Assembly (NCBI GenBank): GCA_013822345.1
Contig: PNKH01000053.1
Span: forward strand, 1 to 51,409
Length of the DNA: 51,409 nucleotides
DNA from: Isosphaera sp.
GTDB taxonomy: Bacteria > Planctomycetota > Planctomycetia > Gemmatales > Gemmataceae
Reading direction: 5' to 3'
The position numbers and the translations under genes were made by a program. This document shows, piece after piece, positions 34,122 through 42,261 of the stretch; positions within the stretch are counted from its first letter, which is position 1, and each line of letters begins with the position of its first letter. Below the pieces are notes generated by a model. The model worked only from the letters and a program-made list of their open reading frames with translations, was not told the DNA's origin and did no database searches.

Positions 34122-36497
34122 TCACCCCGGGTCGGGACCGAGGCGAGCGGCGACCCCCCGCAGGGCGGCCCGCATCCGGTCGCGGACCTCCGGCGGGAGT
34201 TGGTCCGGCCCGGCGGGCTGGGCCAGGGCCGCGCACGCGGCCTCAAGCAATTGTACGACCCCGAGCCAGACGGAAGGAGTCGGGGGTCCGGGGTCGGGGG
34301 TCGGAGAAGACGAAGACTCCCGCGCACCCGACTCCTGACTCCCGGCCCCCGGCTCCCGGCTCCGGACCCCCGGCCCCCGACCCCCGGCCCCCGGCTCCGG
34401 ACCCCCGACCCCCGACTCCACCAGCTCCCGCATGGCGTCGAGGAACCGGCCGGGGTTCACCGCCTCGAACGGGACCTCGTCCGCGTCCCCGGCGAACACC
34501 CCGTCGAACAGCCCCTGCTTGGCCGCCAAGGTGCGGAGCACCTTCTCCTCGACCGTCGCCCGGGTGACGAAGTTCACCACCCGCACCGGCCGGGCCTGGC
34601 CCATCCGGTGGACGCGGGCGATCCGCTGCTCCAGCACCGCCGGGTTCCACGGCAGCTCCAGGTTCACCACCGTGTCGGCGACCTGCAGGTTCAGCCCGGT
34701 CCCGCCGGCGTCGGTGCTCAGGAAGACGACGCACGCCGGGTCCGCCTTGAACTTCTCCAGGGCCTCCTTGCGGGCCTGGCCGGACAGCCCGCCGTGCAGG
34801 ACCGCGTACCCGACCCCGAGCCGGTCCAGCACCTTCGCCGCCTCGAAGATCATGGTCTCCCACTGCGAGAAGACGACGAGCTTGTGGGGCGCGTCCGGCG
34901 AACCGCGACCGTCAGGGAGCGGGTGCGGCCCCCCCTCCCCCGCCTCGCCCCCCGCGCCGGCCTCGCCCACCCGCTCCCTGACGGTCGCGGTTCGCCCACC
35001 GACCAGCTCCGGCACCAGCTCGGCGAACTCGTCCAGCTTCGGGGAGACCCGCGTCTCCTTGTCGAACAGGAACAGGCTGTCGCAGATCGTCCGCATGTTG
35101 ACGACCGACGCCAGGATCCGCTTCCGGTCCAGGTCGGTCAGGTAGTTCTTCCCGAGCAGCCGGGCCAGGGCGACCCGCTGCTCCTCGTACGGCCCGCGCT
35201 GCTCCGGGGCGAGTTCGACGAAGACGGTGTTGTCGGTCCGCGGGGGGAGCTGCGGGAGCACCTCGGCCCGGGTCCGGCGGAGGAAGATCGGGGCGAGCTT
35301 CTCGCGGATCTTGTCGAGGTTCCGGTACCCCTTCAGGTTCCCGCCCTCGTCCAGCACCCGGTGGTCGTGGAGGAACTGGAACGCCGGCCCGAACCGCCGT
35401 TCGTCGACGAACTGGACGATGCTGTACAGCTCCTCCAGCTTGTTCTCGAGCGGGGTGCCGGTGAGGACGATGGCGTACCGGCTCCGGAGCTTCTTCACCT
35501 CCTTGCTCGTCTTCGCCTCCCAGTTCTTGATCCGCTGGGCCTCGTCCAGGACGACCACGTCCGGCCGCCAGGCGTTGATCGCCTCCCGGTCGCGGACCAC
35601 CTGCTCGTAGTTCACCAGCCGGTAGAAGGTCGGGGCGACGTACTGGTCGCGGCGGGCGTCCGGCCCGCCGTCGATCACCTGGACCGGCCGGCCGGTGAAC
35701 TTCCGGACCTCGTCCTCCCACTGGTACTTGACCGACGCCGGGGCGACAACCAGGGCCCTCTCGACCCCGCGCTCGCGGGCCAGCAGCTCGACCGCGGCGA
35801 GCGTCTGGACGGTCTTCCCGAGGCCCATGTCGTCGCCGAGGATGCTGCGGCCGCGGCAGGCCAGGAACAGGGCCCCGCGGACCTGGTAGTCGTACAGCGG
35901 GACGGTGAGGAGGTTGAGGTCGAGGGTGCCGGCGTCGAGCCCGGCGAGCCACTCCTTCTCCCGGGCGAGCATGTCCGCCCGCTCGATCTCCCGGTCGGCG
36001 AAGTCGAGGGCGTCGGACCGGAAGGTGACCTCCTCCGGGACCGCTTCGACATCGCGGATCAGGTCGCGGTACTTGCCGCGGCCGGACCACAGCCCCTTCT
36101 CGTCGAAGTACGTCTGGGCGAGGCGGGCGAGCTTGTCCGAGTGGCGGGCCGGGAGGTGGACGGCGAGCCGGAGCTGCTCGCCGTAATGGAGGTCGATCTC
36201 CGGGCGGACGACGGCCGCCTTCTTCTTCTGGAGGTGGGCGGGGAGGTCGTCCTTGAGGCTGTCGAGGACGGCCTCGACGTGCTTGCAGGTGCCGAGGGTG
36301 TTGGCCTTGAAGTCCGGGCAGGTGCAGGCGTTGTCGCCGGTGTCGAACCCGCGGACGGTGACGGTGTACTGCCCGCCGGAGTCGGGGTTGGTGACCCGGT
36401 AGTCGGAGAACACCCGGTTCTTGCCCAGGTTCTCGATCGTGAACCGGGCGGCCTTCGCCCGCTGGCGGCGGATGTCGATCTGTTCCTCGCGGAGCAT
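34122..36497 (-). CDS. SWIM-SNF2 family helicase-like ATPase with in-frame repeat insertion
   Basis: A 791-residue protein from ATG 36497. Residues 58-73 are a SWIM zinc finger (C58-T-C60-x10-C71-K-H73). Lobe 1: LTVPLYDYQVRGALF, Walker A GDDMGLGKTVQ (about 220), VVAPASVKYQWEDEV, DEAQRIKNWEAK (DEAQ box, about 317), LTGTPLENKLEEL. Lobe 2: VVFSQWETMIFE, VFLSTDAGGTGLNLQ, and QRIARVHRMGQ (motif VI, about 630). Between the lobes, residues about 500-533 are encoded by a palindromic repeat (34897-34996) and read RTATVRERV...PLPDGRGSP. The C-terminus carries a second low-complexity insert (34276-34419). Such proteins remodel DNA-protein complexes in an ATP-dependent way; the role in bacteria is largely unknown. 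Confidence 0.92.
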   Translation of the reverse strand: MLREEQIDIRRQRAKAARFTIENLGKNRVFSDYRVTNPDSGGQYTVTVRGFDTGDNACTCPDFKANTLGTCKHVEAVLDSLKDDLPAHLQKKKAAVVRPEIDLHYGEQLRLAVHLPARHSDKLARLAQTYFDEKGLWSGRGKYRDLIRDVEAVPEEVTFRSDALDFADREIERADMLAREKEWLAGLDAGTLDLNLLTVPLYDYQVRGALFLACRGRSILGDDMGLGKTVQTLAAVELLARERGVERALVVAPASVKYQWEDEVRKFTGRPVQVIDGGPDARRDQYVAPTFYRLVNYEQVVRDREAINAWRPDVVVLDEAQRIKNWEAKTSKEVKKLRSRYAIVLTGTPLENKLEELYSIVQFVDERRFGPAFQFLHDHRVLDEGGNLKGYRNLDKIREKLAPIFLRRTRAEVLPQLPPRTDNTVFVELAPEQRGPYEEQRVALARLLGKNYLTDLDRKRILASVVNMRTICDSLFLFDKETRVSPKLDEFAELVPELVGGRTATVRERVGEAGAGGEAGEGGPHPLPDGRGSPDAPHKLVVFSQWETMIFEAAKVLDRLGVGYAVLHGGLSGQARKEALEKFKADPACVVFLSTDAGGTGLNLQVADTVVNLELPWNPAVLEQRIARVHRMGQARPVRVVNFVTRATVEEKVLRTLAAKQGLFDGVFAGDADEVPFEAVNPGRFLDAMRELVESGVGGPEPGAGGRGPGVRSREPGAGSQESGARESSSSPTPDPGPPTPSVWLGVVQLLEAACAALAQPAGPDQLPPEVRDRMRAALRGVAARLGPDPG
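34276..34419. repeat. Low-complexity GGAGTCGGGGGTC repeats inside the helicase C-terminus
   Basis: Short units such as GGAGTCGGGGGTC and CCCCCGGCTCCC recur on both strands, with GGAGTCGGGGGT on the left edge matched by its complement on the right edge. On the coding strand it yields a Gly/Pro/Ser/Arg-rich linker (ESGVGGPEPGAGGRGPGV). It disrupts the expected helicase C-terminus with non-domain sequence. Confidence 0.6.
34897..34996. repeat. In-frame palindromic repeat inside the SNF2 gene
   Basis: Arms of 29 bp, 34897-34925 and 34968-34996, are perfect, with a 42-base loop. The arm sequence is identical to 29 bp of the arms at 32178-32263. It is open in the helicase frame, encoding RTATVRERV on one side and PLPDGRGSP on the other, and lies between the two helicase lobes at a surface loop position. 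Confidence 0.88.
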
Positions 36498-36519
36498 GAG
36501 GGATCCCTTCCCGGTGGGC

Positions 36520-36548
36520 GGCCGCACCCAGTATACTCGGGTGCGGCC
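36520..36548. promoter_or_regulatory. Symmetric palindrome with two-way -10 boxes between divergent genes
   Basis: Arms GGCCGCACCC (36520-36529) and GGGTGCGGCC (36539-36548) are perfect around the 9-base centre AGTATACTC. The centre gives TATACT on the plus strand (36532-36537) and on the minus strand (36530-36535), so both the helicase gene (start 36497) and the secreted-protein gene (start 36592) could be transcribed from it, with the palindrome as operator. Confidence 0.4.
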
Positions 36549-36591
36549 GGGGCCGGGCAGCCCGGGCCGCGCCGTCCCCGAGAGGTGACCG

Positions 36592-37422
36592 ATGCGAGCG
36601 CTGCTGCTGATGTGCTGGCTCGCCGCCCCCGCACCCGCCGCCGACCTGCCGGAGAAGAAGGACGACCCGCCGCACGCGGTGCTGAAGTTCCCCGACGACC
36701 CCCGGAAGGGGCCGAAGTCGTGGGAGATGACGCTGGAGATGACGACCGCGAGTGGCGCGACTTACGAGCTGCCGGTCAACCTCGACGGGAGCAAGGGCAA
36801 CGTCTACTGCGGCTGGACCCAGGTCGCGGCCGTGACGGCGAACTGGATGTCGGACCGCGACTGGAGTTCTTACACCCTCCACATCTACGGCGTGCGGACG
36901 AAGGAGTCGAAGGGCGACCCGGTCAAGTCGCTGGTGTTGACCAACCGCCTCGTGGACGGCAAGGGCGAGTTGCCGCGCCTGGAAGCGGTCGGCGGGGTGA
37001 AGGTCGAGACGCGGGAGGCCGACCCGGAGGCGAAACCCGACCCGGCACGCAAGGCGCCACCCGCGGGGCCGGACCTCGGGAAGCAGGCCTACGTGGAGTT
37101 CGACTTCTCGACCCTGCCACCGGGCGGGAAGTGCGATCTCTGGAACATGACTCTCAAGCTCCACATGGGGGGCAGGGACGAGGTGTACGGCGAGGAGTTC
37201 GGGTTCGCCCCCGAATACGCCCGCGACGGCGGGCTCTGCCGGCTGCTGGCCGACCGCTTCCGCGAGGCCAGTTTGAAGGCCGAGCGGGTGGGCAAGACGA
37301 CGCTCCGGGTGTACGGCCTCACCCGCAAGGACCGCTACTACCCGGTGCTGAAGGGTGAGGTCGAGTCGCCCGACCTGAAAGCGAAAGATTTGCCCAAGGT
37401 CACCAACCCGCCGCGCCTCTGA
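36592..37422 (+). CDS. Secreted protein of unknown function
   Basis: A 276-residue protein. A short signal peptide (MRALLLMCWLAAPAPAADLP) is followed by PPHAVLKFPDDPRKGPKSWEMTLEM, YGVRTKESKGDPVKSLVLT, a Pro/Lys-rich middle and DLGKQAYVEFDFSTLPPGGKCD, then YPVLKGEVESPDL. Beta-rich with two Cys; no named family or catalytic motif is seen. Codon use is a little less GC-biased than neighbouring genes. It is divergent from the helicase and followed in the same direction by the M61 peptidase after 60 bases, so it may share its transcript. Confidence 0.68.
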   Translation: MRALLLMCWLAAPAPAADLPEKKDDPPHAVLKFPDDPRKGPKSWEMTLEMTTASGATYELPVNLDGSKGNVYCGWTQVAAVTANWMSDRDWSSYTLHIYGVRTKESKGDPVKSLVLTNRLVDGKGELPRLEAVGGVKVETREADPEAKPDPARKAPPAGPDLGKQAYVEFDFSTLPPGGKCDLWNMTLKLHMGGRDEVYGEEFGFAPEYARDGGLCRLLADRFREASLKAERVGKTTLRVYGLTRKDRYYPVLKGEVESPDLKAKDLPKVTNPPRL

Positions 37423-37481
37423 CGCCTCGCCGCGGCGGCCCGGGGCGGGTATCATTGCGGCTCCCGCCCCGGAGCCGTCCC

Positions 37482-39344
37482 ATGCGCTTCTGCCTCACCG
37501 CCTCCGCCGTCCTCATCCTCGCCGCCCCTGCCGCGGCCGCCCCGGTCGTCCTCGACGTGGACGCGTCGGAGGTCGCCCGCCGGGTGGTCCACGTCCGCGA
37601 GACGATCCCCGCCGCGCCCGGCCCGCTCACCCTCCGCTACCCGAAGTGGATCCCCGGCCGGCACCGCCCGGTCGGCCAGGTCAGCAACGTGGCGGCGCTC
37701 CGGGTCGCCGCCAACGGCAAAGACCTCGCGTGGCGGCGCGACGACGCCGACCCGTTCACGGTCCACGTCACCGTCCCGGACGGGGCGGCGGCCGTCGAGG
37801 TGAGCTTCGACCTGCTGCTGGCCGCCGGGAACGAGGGCGGGGCGCAGTTCATGACCGTCGCGTCGCCGAAGGTGCTCACGCTCAACTGGAACGACGTGCT
37901 CGTGTACCCGGCGGTGGCGAAGCCGCTGGACCTCCCGTTCAAGCCGTCGGTGACGCTGCCGGCCGGGTGGAAGTTCGGCACCGCCCTGCGGGCCGCCGGC
38001 GGGAAGGACGGGGCGTTCGCCGAGGTCCCGCTCGGCACCCTGGTCGACTCGCCGCTCCTCGCCGGGGAGCACGTCCGCGAGGTGCGGATCGGCACGACCG
38101 ACGACCAGAAGGCCCGGCACCGGGTGGTGATGGCGTGCGACAGCCCGGACGGGCTGGAGGTGCCGGCCGACACCCTCAAGGCGTGGGACCGGCTGCCGGG
38201 CGAGGCGGCGGCGGTGTGCGGCCCGGACCGCCCGTACCGCGACTACACCTTCCTGCTGGGGCTGAGCAACCACGTCCCGCGGGCCGGGATCGAGCACCAC
38301 CAGTCGAGTGACAACCGGCTGTCCGAGCTGGCGCTGGTCAAGGCCCCGGAGCGGCGGGCGGCGGCCACCCTGTTCCCGCACGAGTTCGCCCACGCGTGGA
38401 ACGGCAAGTTCCGCCGCCCGGCCGACATGATTGTCCCCGACTACCAGGTGCCGCAGCAGACGCGCCTCCTGTGGGTGTACGAGGGGCTAACGAACTACCT
38501 CGGGTGGCTGCTCGCCGCCCGGACCGGGCTGCTCACCCCGGACGAGGCCCGCGACTACCTCGCCATGACCGCGTCGCGGATGACCAACTCCCGCGGCCGC
38601 GGGTGGCGGCCGCTGGACGACACCGCGGCCGCGGCCAACGTCCTGTTCGACGCCCCGCGGTCGTGGGCGGCCGCCCGCCGGGCGGTCGACTTCTACGACG
38701 AGGGGACGCTGCTGTGGCTCGAGGCCGACGTGCTGATCCGGGCGAAGACGAAGGGGGCGAAGTCGCTGGACGACTTCTGCCGGGCGTTCTTCGGCGGCGG
38801 GGCCGGCAGGCCGGAGGTGAAGGGGTATCAGCTCGCCGACGTGGTCGCGGCGCTGGACGCGGTCGCCCCGCACGACTGGAAGGGGCACTTCGCCCGGCGG
38901 GTGGAGGCGGTCGTCGACGCCCCGCCGCTGGAGGGGATCACCGCGGCCGGGTGGAAGCTCGCGTTCGCCGAGAAGCCGTCGGACCTGTTCGCGGCGGCCG
39001 AGGGTCTGTCGAAGGGGGTAAACCTGCTCGACTCGGTCGGGCTGCTACTCGGAGCCGACGGACTGGTGGCGGACGTGGTCCCCGGGATGCCGGCGGCGAA
39101 GGCCGGGCTGGCCCCGGGGATGAAGGTGCTGGCGGTGAACGGCCGGCGGTACACGGCGGACGGGCTGAAGGCGGCGGTGGCGGGGACGAAGTCCGGGGCG
39201 AAGCTGGAGCTGCTGGCCGAGAGCGGCGACTTCTTCAAGGCGCACGCGGTGGGGTACGCCGGCGGGGCGCGGTACCCGCGGCTGGAGCGGGTCGACGGCC
39301 AGGCGGACCTGCTCGCGGAGGTGGTGAAGGCGAAGGGGAAGTAG
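37482..39344 (+). CDS. M61 family glycyl aminopeptidase-like metalloprotease with PDZ domain
   Basis: A 620-residue protein from ATG 37482. A signal peptide (RFCLTASAVLILAAPAAAAP) opens the N-terminal beta-domain (LTLRYPKWIPGRHRPVGQV, the substrate-binding patch). The gluzincin catalytic domain has GIEHHQSS and the zinc motif HEFAHAWNGKFRRP (about 299-312), followed by WVYEGLTNYLGWLLAARTG with the third zinc ligand Glu. DFYDEGTLLWLEADVLIR is family-typical. Residues about 505-600 form a PDZ domain (GLVADVVPGMPAAKAGLAPGMKVLAVNG). M61 enzymes cleave N-terminal Gly/Ala residues; here it acts in the periplasm. A candidate -10 box TATCAT lies at 37450-37455. Confidence 0.93.
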   Translation: MRFCLTASAVLILAAPAAAAPVVLDVDASEVARRVVHVRETIPAAPGPLTLRYPKWIPGRHRPVGQVSNVAALRVAANGKDLAWRRDDADPFTVHVTVPDGAAAVEVSFDLLLAAGNEGGAQFMTVASPKVLTLNWNDVLVYPAVAKPLDLPFKPSVTLPAGWKFGTALRAAGGKDGAFAEVPLGTLVDSPLLAGEHVREVRIGTTDDQKARHRVVMACDSPDGLEVPADTLKAWDRLPGEAAAVCGPDRPYRDYTFLLGLSNHVPRAGIEHHQSSDNRLSELALVKAPERRAAATLFPHEFAHAWNGKFRRPADMIVPDYQVPQQTRLLWVYEGLTNYLGWLLAARTGLLTPDEARDYLAMTASRMTNSRGRGWRPLDDTAAAANVLFDAPRSWAAARRAVDFYDEGTLLWLEADVLIRAKTKGAKSLDDFCRAFFGGGAGRPEVKGYQLADVVAALDAVAPHDWKGHFARRVEAVVDAPPLEGITAAGWKLAFAEKPSDLFAAAEGLSKGVNLLDSVGLLLGADGLVADVVPGMPAAKAGLAPGMKVLAVNGRRYTADGLKAAVAGTKSGAKLELLAESGDFFKAHAVGYAGGARYPRLERVDGQADLLAEVVKAKGK

Positions 39345-39360
39345 CACGCGACGTGGCCGG

Positions 39361-39517
39361 TCATGCGTGCTGGTCGAACAACCCGACGGCCCGCTCGACG
39401 AACTGCGTGAAGCGGTGGCCGAACCCCGTCAGGCTGAGTCCGTCCGCGCCGGAGGCAGACGAACACGGCGAGGTCGGACCTCGCCTGCACCCACCAGAGC
39501 CGATGCTCGTCGTTCAT
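39361..39517 (-). pseudogene. Remnant of a small planctomycete protein (MNDEHRLWWVQARSD type)
   Basis: On the minus strand, ATG 39517 starts MNDEHRLWWVQARSDLAVF, like the front of a short family of planctomycete proteins. After about 25 codons the frame turns to Arg/Pro noise, while another minus-strand frame nearby reads TGFGHRFTQFVERAVGLF and ends DQHA, stop at 39361, like the back of such a protein. So it looks like a gene with a large internal deletion and frameshift. On the far side (39546-39686) a further minus-strand stretch with PEDWEAIRTGTLPLPPGW may be the decayed end of another gene. Nothing else was found in 39345-39702. Confidence 0.45.
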
Positions 39518-39702
39518 GCGCGCCGGGCCCGCCGACGGACTCCGGCCTTTCGACTCCCGTCGTCGTCCACCCCGGCGGGAGCGGGAGGGTGCCCGTGCGG
39601 ATCGCCTCCCAGTCTTCGGGGGTGACGTCAAGCACACCACGCGCTCGGCGCGGTCCGAGCGGCGGCGCTGACGCCTCGGAAACCACGTATTCCGGGCGGG
39701 CG

Positions 39703-41028
39703 CTACTTCTTGCCGAGTTCCTTCACCCGGATCGCGCGGAAGGCGACCGGGTCGTTGTGCCCGGCGAACCCGAAGTGGCCACGCAGGCGCGTCTGCCCGG
39801 GGTGGTCCTTCTTGTCCTTGAACTCGGTGATCTTCGCCAGGTCCGGGTCCCACAGGATGCGGGTGCCGTTCAGCTCCGCCCGCAGCGTCGTCCCCTTCGC
39901 CGTCACCTCCAGGAAGTTCCACTCCCCGACCGGCCGCAGGTACCCGCGGTGGGCGGCCGCCATCCCGTACGCCGACCCGTTGAACTGCCGCGGGTCGAGC
40001 TTGGCGTACCTCGTCGCCGTGTCGTCGAGGATCTGCAGCTCGCACATCCCCTGCGTCGCCGCGTGGACCGCCCCGCCCGGGTAGCGGATCGCCAGGCCGT
40101 TGTTCCCGCCCGGCGGCAGCTTGTACTCCAGCCGGACCACGTGGTCCCCGTACTCGGCGGTGGTGTAGATGTTGCCGCCCTTCCCCTTCTTGCAGACGAT
40201 CGCCCCGTCGAGCACCTCGTAATTCTCCAGCGGACCGGCCCAGCCGTCGAAGTCCTTGCCGTTGAACACCGGCTGGAACCCGTCGGCGGCGTGCCTGGCG
40301 AGCAGCTCGTTCGCCTCGGCCGACGGGATCTCGCGGACGAACAGGTTCCGCCAGCGGATCTCGCCGCCGTGCGTCTGGAGGAGGATCTTGCCGGCCCGCG
40401 GCAGCGGCGCGTTCCGGTCCCAGTAGTTCTCCATCCGGGCGAAGTCGACGACGAGTTTGTCGTTCAGGTAGACGGTGGTCCGCTCGCCGACCTGGAGGAT
40501 GCGGAACCGGTTCCACTCGCCGAACGGCTTGTCGGCGAGGGCCAGCGGGTCGCGGCCGGGGGAGGCGGGGAGGTTGTTGAACAGCCCGCCGGAGCCGAGG
40601 TGCGGCTTGCGGTCCGCCTTCTTCGGGTCGAACACCTGGTTCGAATCCCAGATCTGCACCTGCGGGGTGTTGCGGAGGTAGATGCCGCTGTCGGCCTTGG
40701 CGACGGTCTTGTACTCGACCAGCAGCTCGATGTCGCCGTACTCCGTGTCGGTGGCGAGGTACGCCCCCTTGCCGTCGTTGACGAGCTCGCCGTTCTCGAC
40801 CGACCAGTGGGCCTTCGCGTCGGCGGTCCAGCCGTTGACGAGCTTCGTGGCTTCTTCGGGGGAGAGCTTGGCGAGGTCGGCGGGGCTCGCGCCCTTGGCG
40901 TGGATCGCCCACCCCTGCCAGCCGGCGAGATCCTTGCCGTTGAAGAGCGGGGTGAACCCCTTCGGCGGGTCGGCGGCCGAAGCGTGCGTCGCGATGACGA
41001 GCAAGAGGAACGCGGAGAGGCAGCGCAT
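39703..41028 (-). CDS. Secreted protein with two DUF1080 (3-keto-disaccharide hydrolase) domains
   Basis: A 441-residue protein. Signal peptide (CLSAFLLLVIATHASAADPP) is followed by two similar halves, each opening with FTPLFNGKDLAGW / FQPVFNGKDFDGW (residues about 25 and 230) and continuing with the jelly-roll markers ENGELV / LDGAIV, YGDIELLVEYKT / YGDHVVRLEYKL, DSGIYLRN / NNGLAIRY, and GEWNRFRILQVG / GEWNFLEVTAKG. The DUF1080 domain belongs to a family linked to hydrolysis of 3-keto-disaccharides and is greatly expanded in planctomycetes and related bacteria. Divergent from the deiminase-like gene, with a 33-bp inverted repeat between them. Confidence 0.93.
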   Translation of the reverse strand: MRCLSAFLLLVIATHASAADPPKGFTPLFNGKDLAGWQGWAIHAKGASPADLAKLSPEEATKLVNGWTADAKAHWSVENGELVNDGKGAYLATDTEYGDIELLVEYKTVAKADSGIYLRNTPQVQIWDSNQVFDPKKADRKPHLGSGGLFNNLPASPGRDPLALADKPFGEWNRFRILQVGERTTVYLNDKLVVDFARMENYWDRNAPLPRAGKILLQTHGGEIRWRNLFVREIPSAEANELLARHAADGFQPVFNGKDFDGWAGPLENYEVLDGAIVCKKGKGGNIYTTAEYGDHVVRLEYKLPPGGNNGLAIRYPGGAVHAATQGMCELQILDDTATRYAKLDPRQFNGSAYGMAAAHRGYLRPVGEWNFLEVTAKGTTLRAELNGTRILWDPDLAKITEFKDKKDHPGQTRLRGHFGFAGHNDPVAFRAIRVKELGKK

Positions 41029-41100
41029 GGGCAGACTCGCGGGGCGGGAAGGGTGAGGCGTGAACGGTCAGCATACCCGGCCCCGCCGGCGGACGCCAGA

Positions 41101-41171
41101 ACCCGGTCCGAGCCCGAGCGCGAGCGAGGGTCCTGCGTGGACCCTCGCTCGCGCTCGGGCTCGGACCGGGT
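41101..41171. repeat. Perfect 33-bp inverted repeat between divergent genes
   Basis: Arms 41101-41133 and 41139-41171 are perfectly complementary with a 5-base loop (TGCGT), the tightest of the set. It lies upstream of both the DUF1080 gene and the deiminase-like gene, so it cannot be a terminator for either; a TAAAAT box (41176-41181) follows at once, toward the start at 41220. Confidence 0.82.
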
Positions 41172-41219
41172 CCGCTAAAATGGGACCACGACCAATTCCC
41201 GCAACCACGGAAGTCGGCC

Positions 41220-42062
41220 ATGTCGTCGCCGCGCATCCTGATGTGCCCGCCGGACCACTACGGCATCGAGTACGAGATCAACCCGTGGATGAACCGCTCC
41301 CTCGGGGCCGTCCGCGAACTCGCCTTCACCCAGTGGAAGAACCTCCACCACGCCCTCCTCTCCCTGGGCGTCGGCGTCGAGGCGATGACCCCGCGGCCCG
41401 GCCTCCCCGACCTCGTCTTCACCGCCAACGCCGGCCTCGTCTTCCACCGCACCTTCCTCAGCAGCCGGTTCCGCCACGAGGTCCGCGCCCGCGAGTCCCC
41501 GCACTTCGACGCCTGGTTCGCCGCCAACGGGTACGAGGTCAAGCACCTCCCCGAGAACATGTTCCACGAGGGCGCCGGCGACGCCCTGTTCTGCGGCGAC
41601 ACCCTGTTCGCCGGGTACCGCACCCGGTCCGACGCCACCGCCCACCAGTGGGCCGGCAACGCCCTCGGCGTCCGCGTCCTGCCGCTGGAGCTGGTCAACC
41701 CCCGGTTCTACCACCTCGACACCTGCTTCTGCCCGCTCGCCCCCGGGGTCGCGCTGTACTTCCCCGACGCGTTCGACGCCTACGGCCGGCGCGTGCTCAC
41801 CACCCACGTCCCGACCCTCATCCCGGTCGTCGAGGCGGAGGCCCACCGGTTCGGGTGCAACGCCGCCGTCGTCGGCAACACCGTCGTCCACAACAGTCGG
41901 TGCCCGGAACTGGCCGGTAGCCTCGTGCGGGCCGGGTACCGGTCGGTCGAGGTGGAGCTGGACGAGTTCCTGAAGGCCGGCGGCAGCGCGAAGTGCCTGA
42001 CCCTCCGACTCGACGGCGAGGAGGCCGCCGGGTGGAAAGCCGTTCCGAACCCCGGAGGTTGA
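41220..42062 (+). CDS. Arginine deiminase / dimethylargininase superfamily amidinotransferase-fold enzyme
   Basis: A 280-residue protein of the guanidino-group-modifying fold. Visible landmarks: substrate Asp in LPDLVFTANAGLVF, FEG-like MFHEGAGDALFCGDTLFAGY, the catalytic His in LVNPRFYHLDTCFCPL, and the nucleophilic Cys in the C-terminal GGSAKCLTLRLD. This set is shared by DDAH and related arginine hydrolases that form a thiouronium intermediate. NPWMNRSLGAVRELA near the N-terminus matches the DDAH-like subgroup. Whether it acts on arginine, methylarginines or another guanidino compound cannot be decided. Cytoplasmic, transcribed alone. Confidence 0.88.
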   Translation: MSSPRILMCPPDHYGIEYEINPWMNRSLGAVRELAFTQWKNLHHALLSLGVGVEAMTPRPGLPDLVFTANAGLVFHRTFLSSRFRHEVRARESPHFDAWFAANGYEVKHLPENMFHEGAGDALFCGDTLFAGYRTRSDATAHQWAGNALGVRVLPLELVNPRFYHLDTCFCPLAPGVALYFPDAFDAYGRRVLTTHVPTLIPVVEAEAHRFGCNAAVVGNTVVHNSRCPELAGSLVRAGYRSVEVELDEFLKAGGSAKCLTLRLDGEEAAGWKAVPNPGG

Positions 42063-42132
42063 GCCACTCACGTCGGACGTGACGAAGTCGGCAGGCGGCG
42101 GTAAACACCGGAGCCGCCAACCGGAGTTTAAC

Positions 42133-42161
42133 TTGACAAATCCTATCGATTAAGTAATGAT
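42133..42161 (+). promoter_or_regulatory. Strong sigma-70-like promoter upstream of the second DUF1559 gene
   Basis: A perfect -35 TTGACA (42133-42138) stands in a local AT-rich island with a -10 region TAATGAT (42155-42161) at a 16-base spacing. It is the clearest housekeeping-type promoter in the window and reads toward the DUF1559-lipoprotein-sulfatase genes; the leader would be about 90 bases. Confidence 0.5.
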
Positions 42162-42261
42162 TAAAGACGGTGGGGTGGTTTAGGTTTCTCAACCGACCGG
42201 CGTAGTCATCCCGAGTCATGTTGGGGTTCCTCGCTCTCCTCACGTCCATCGAGGGTTTCCC

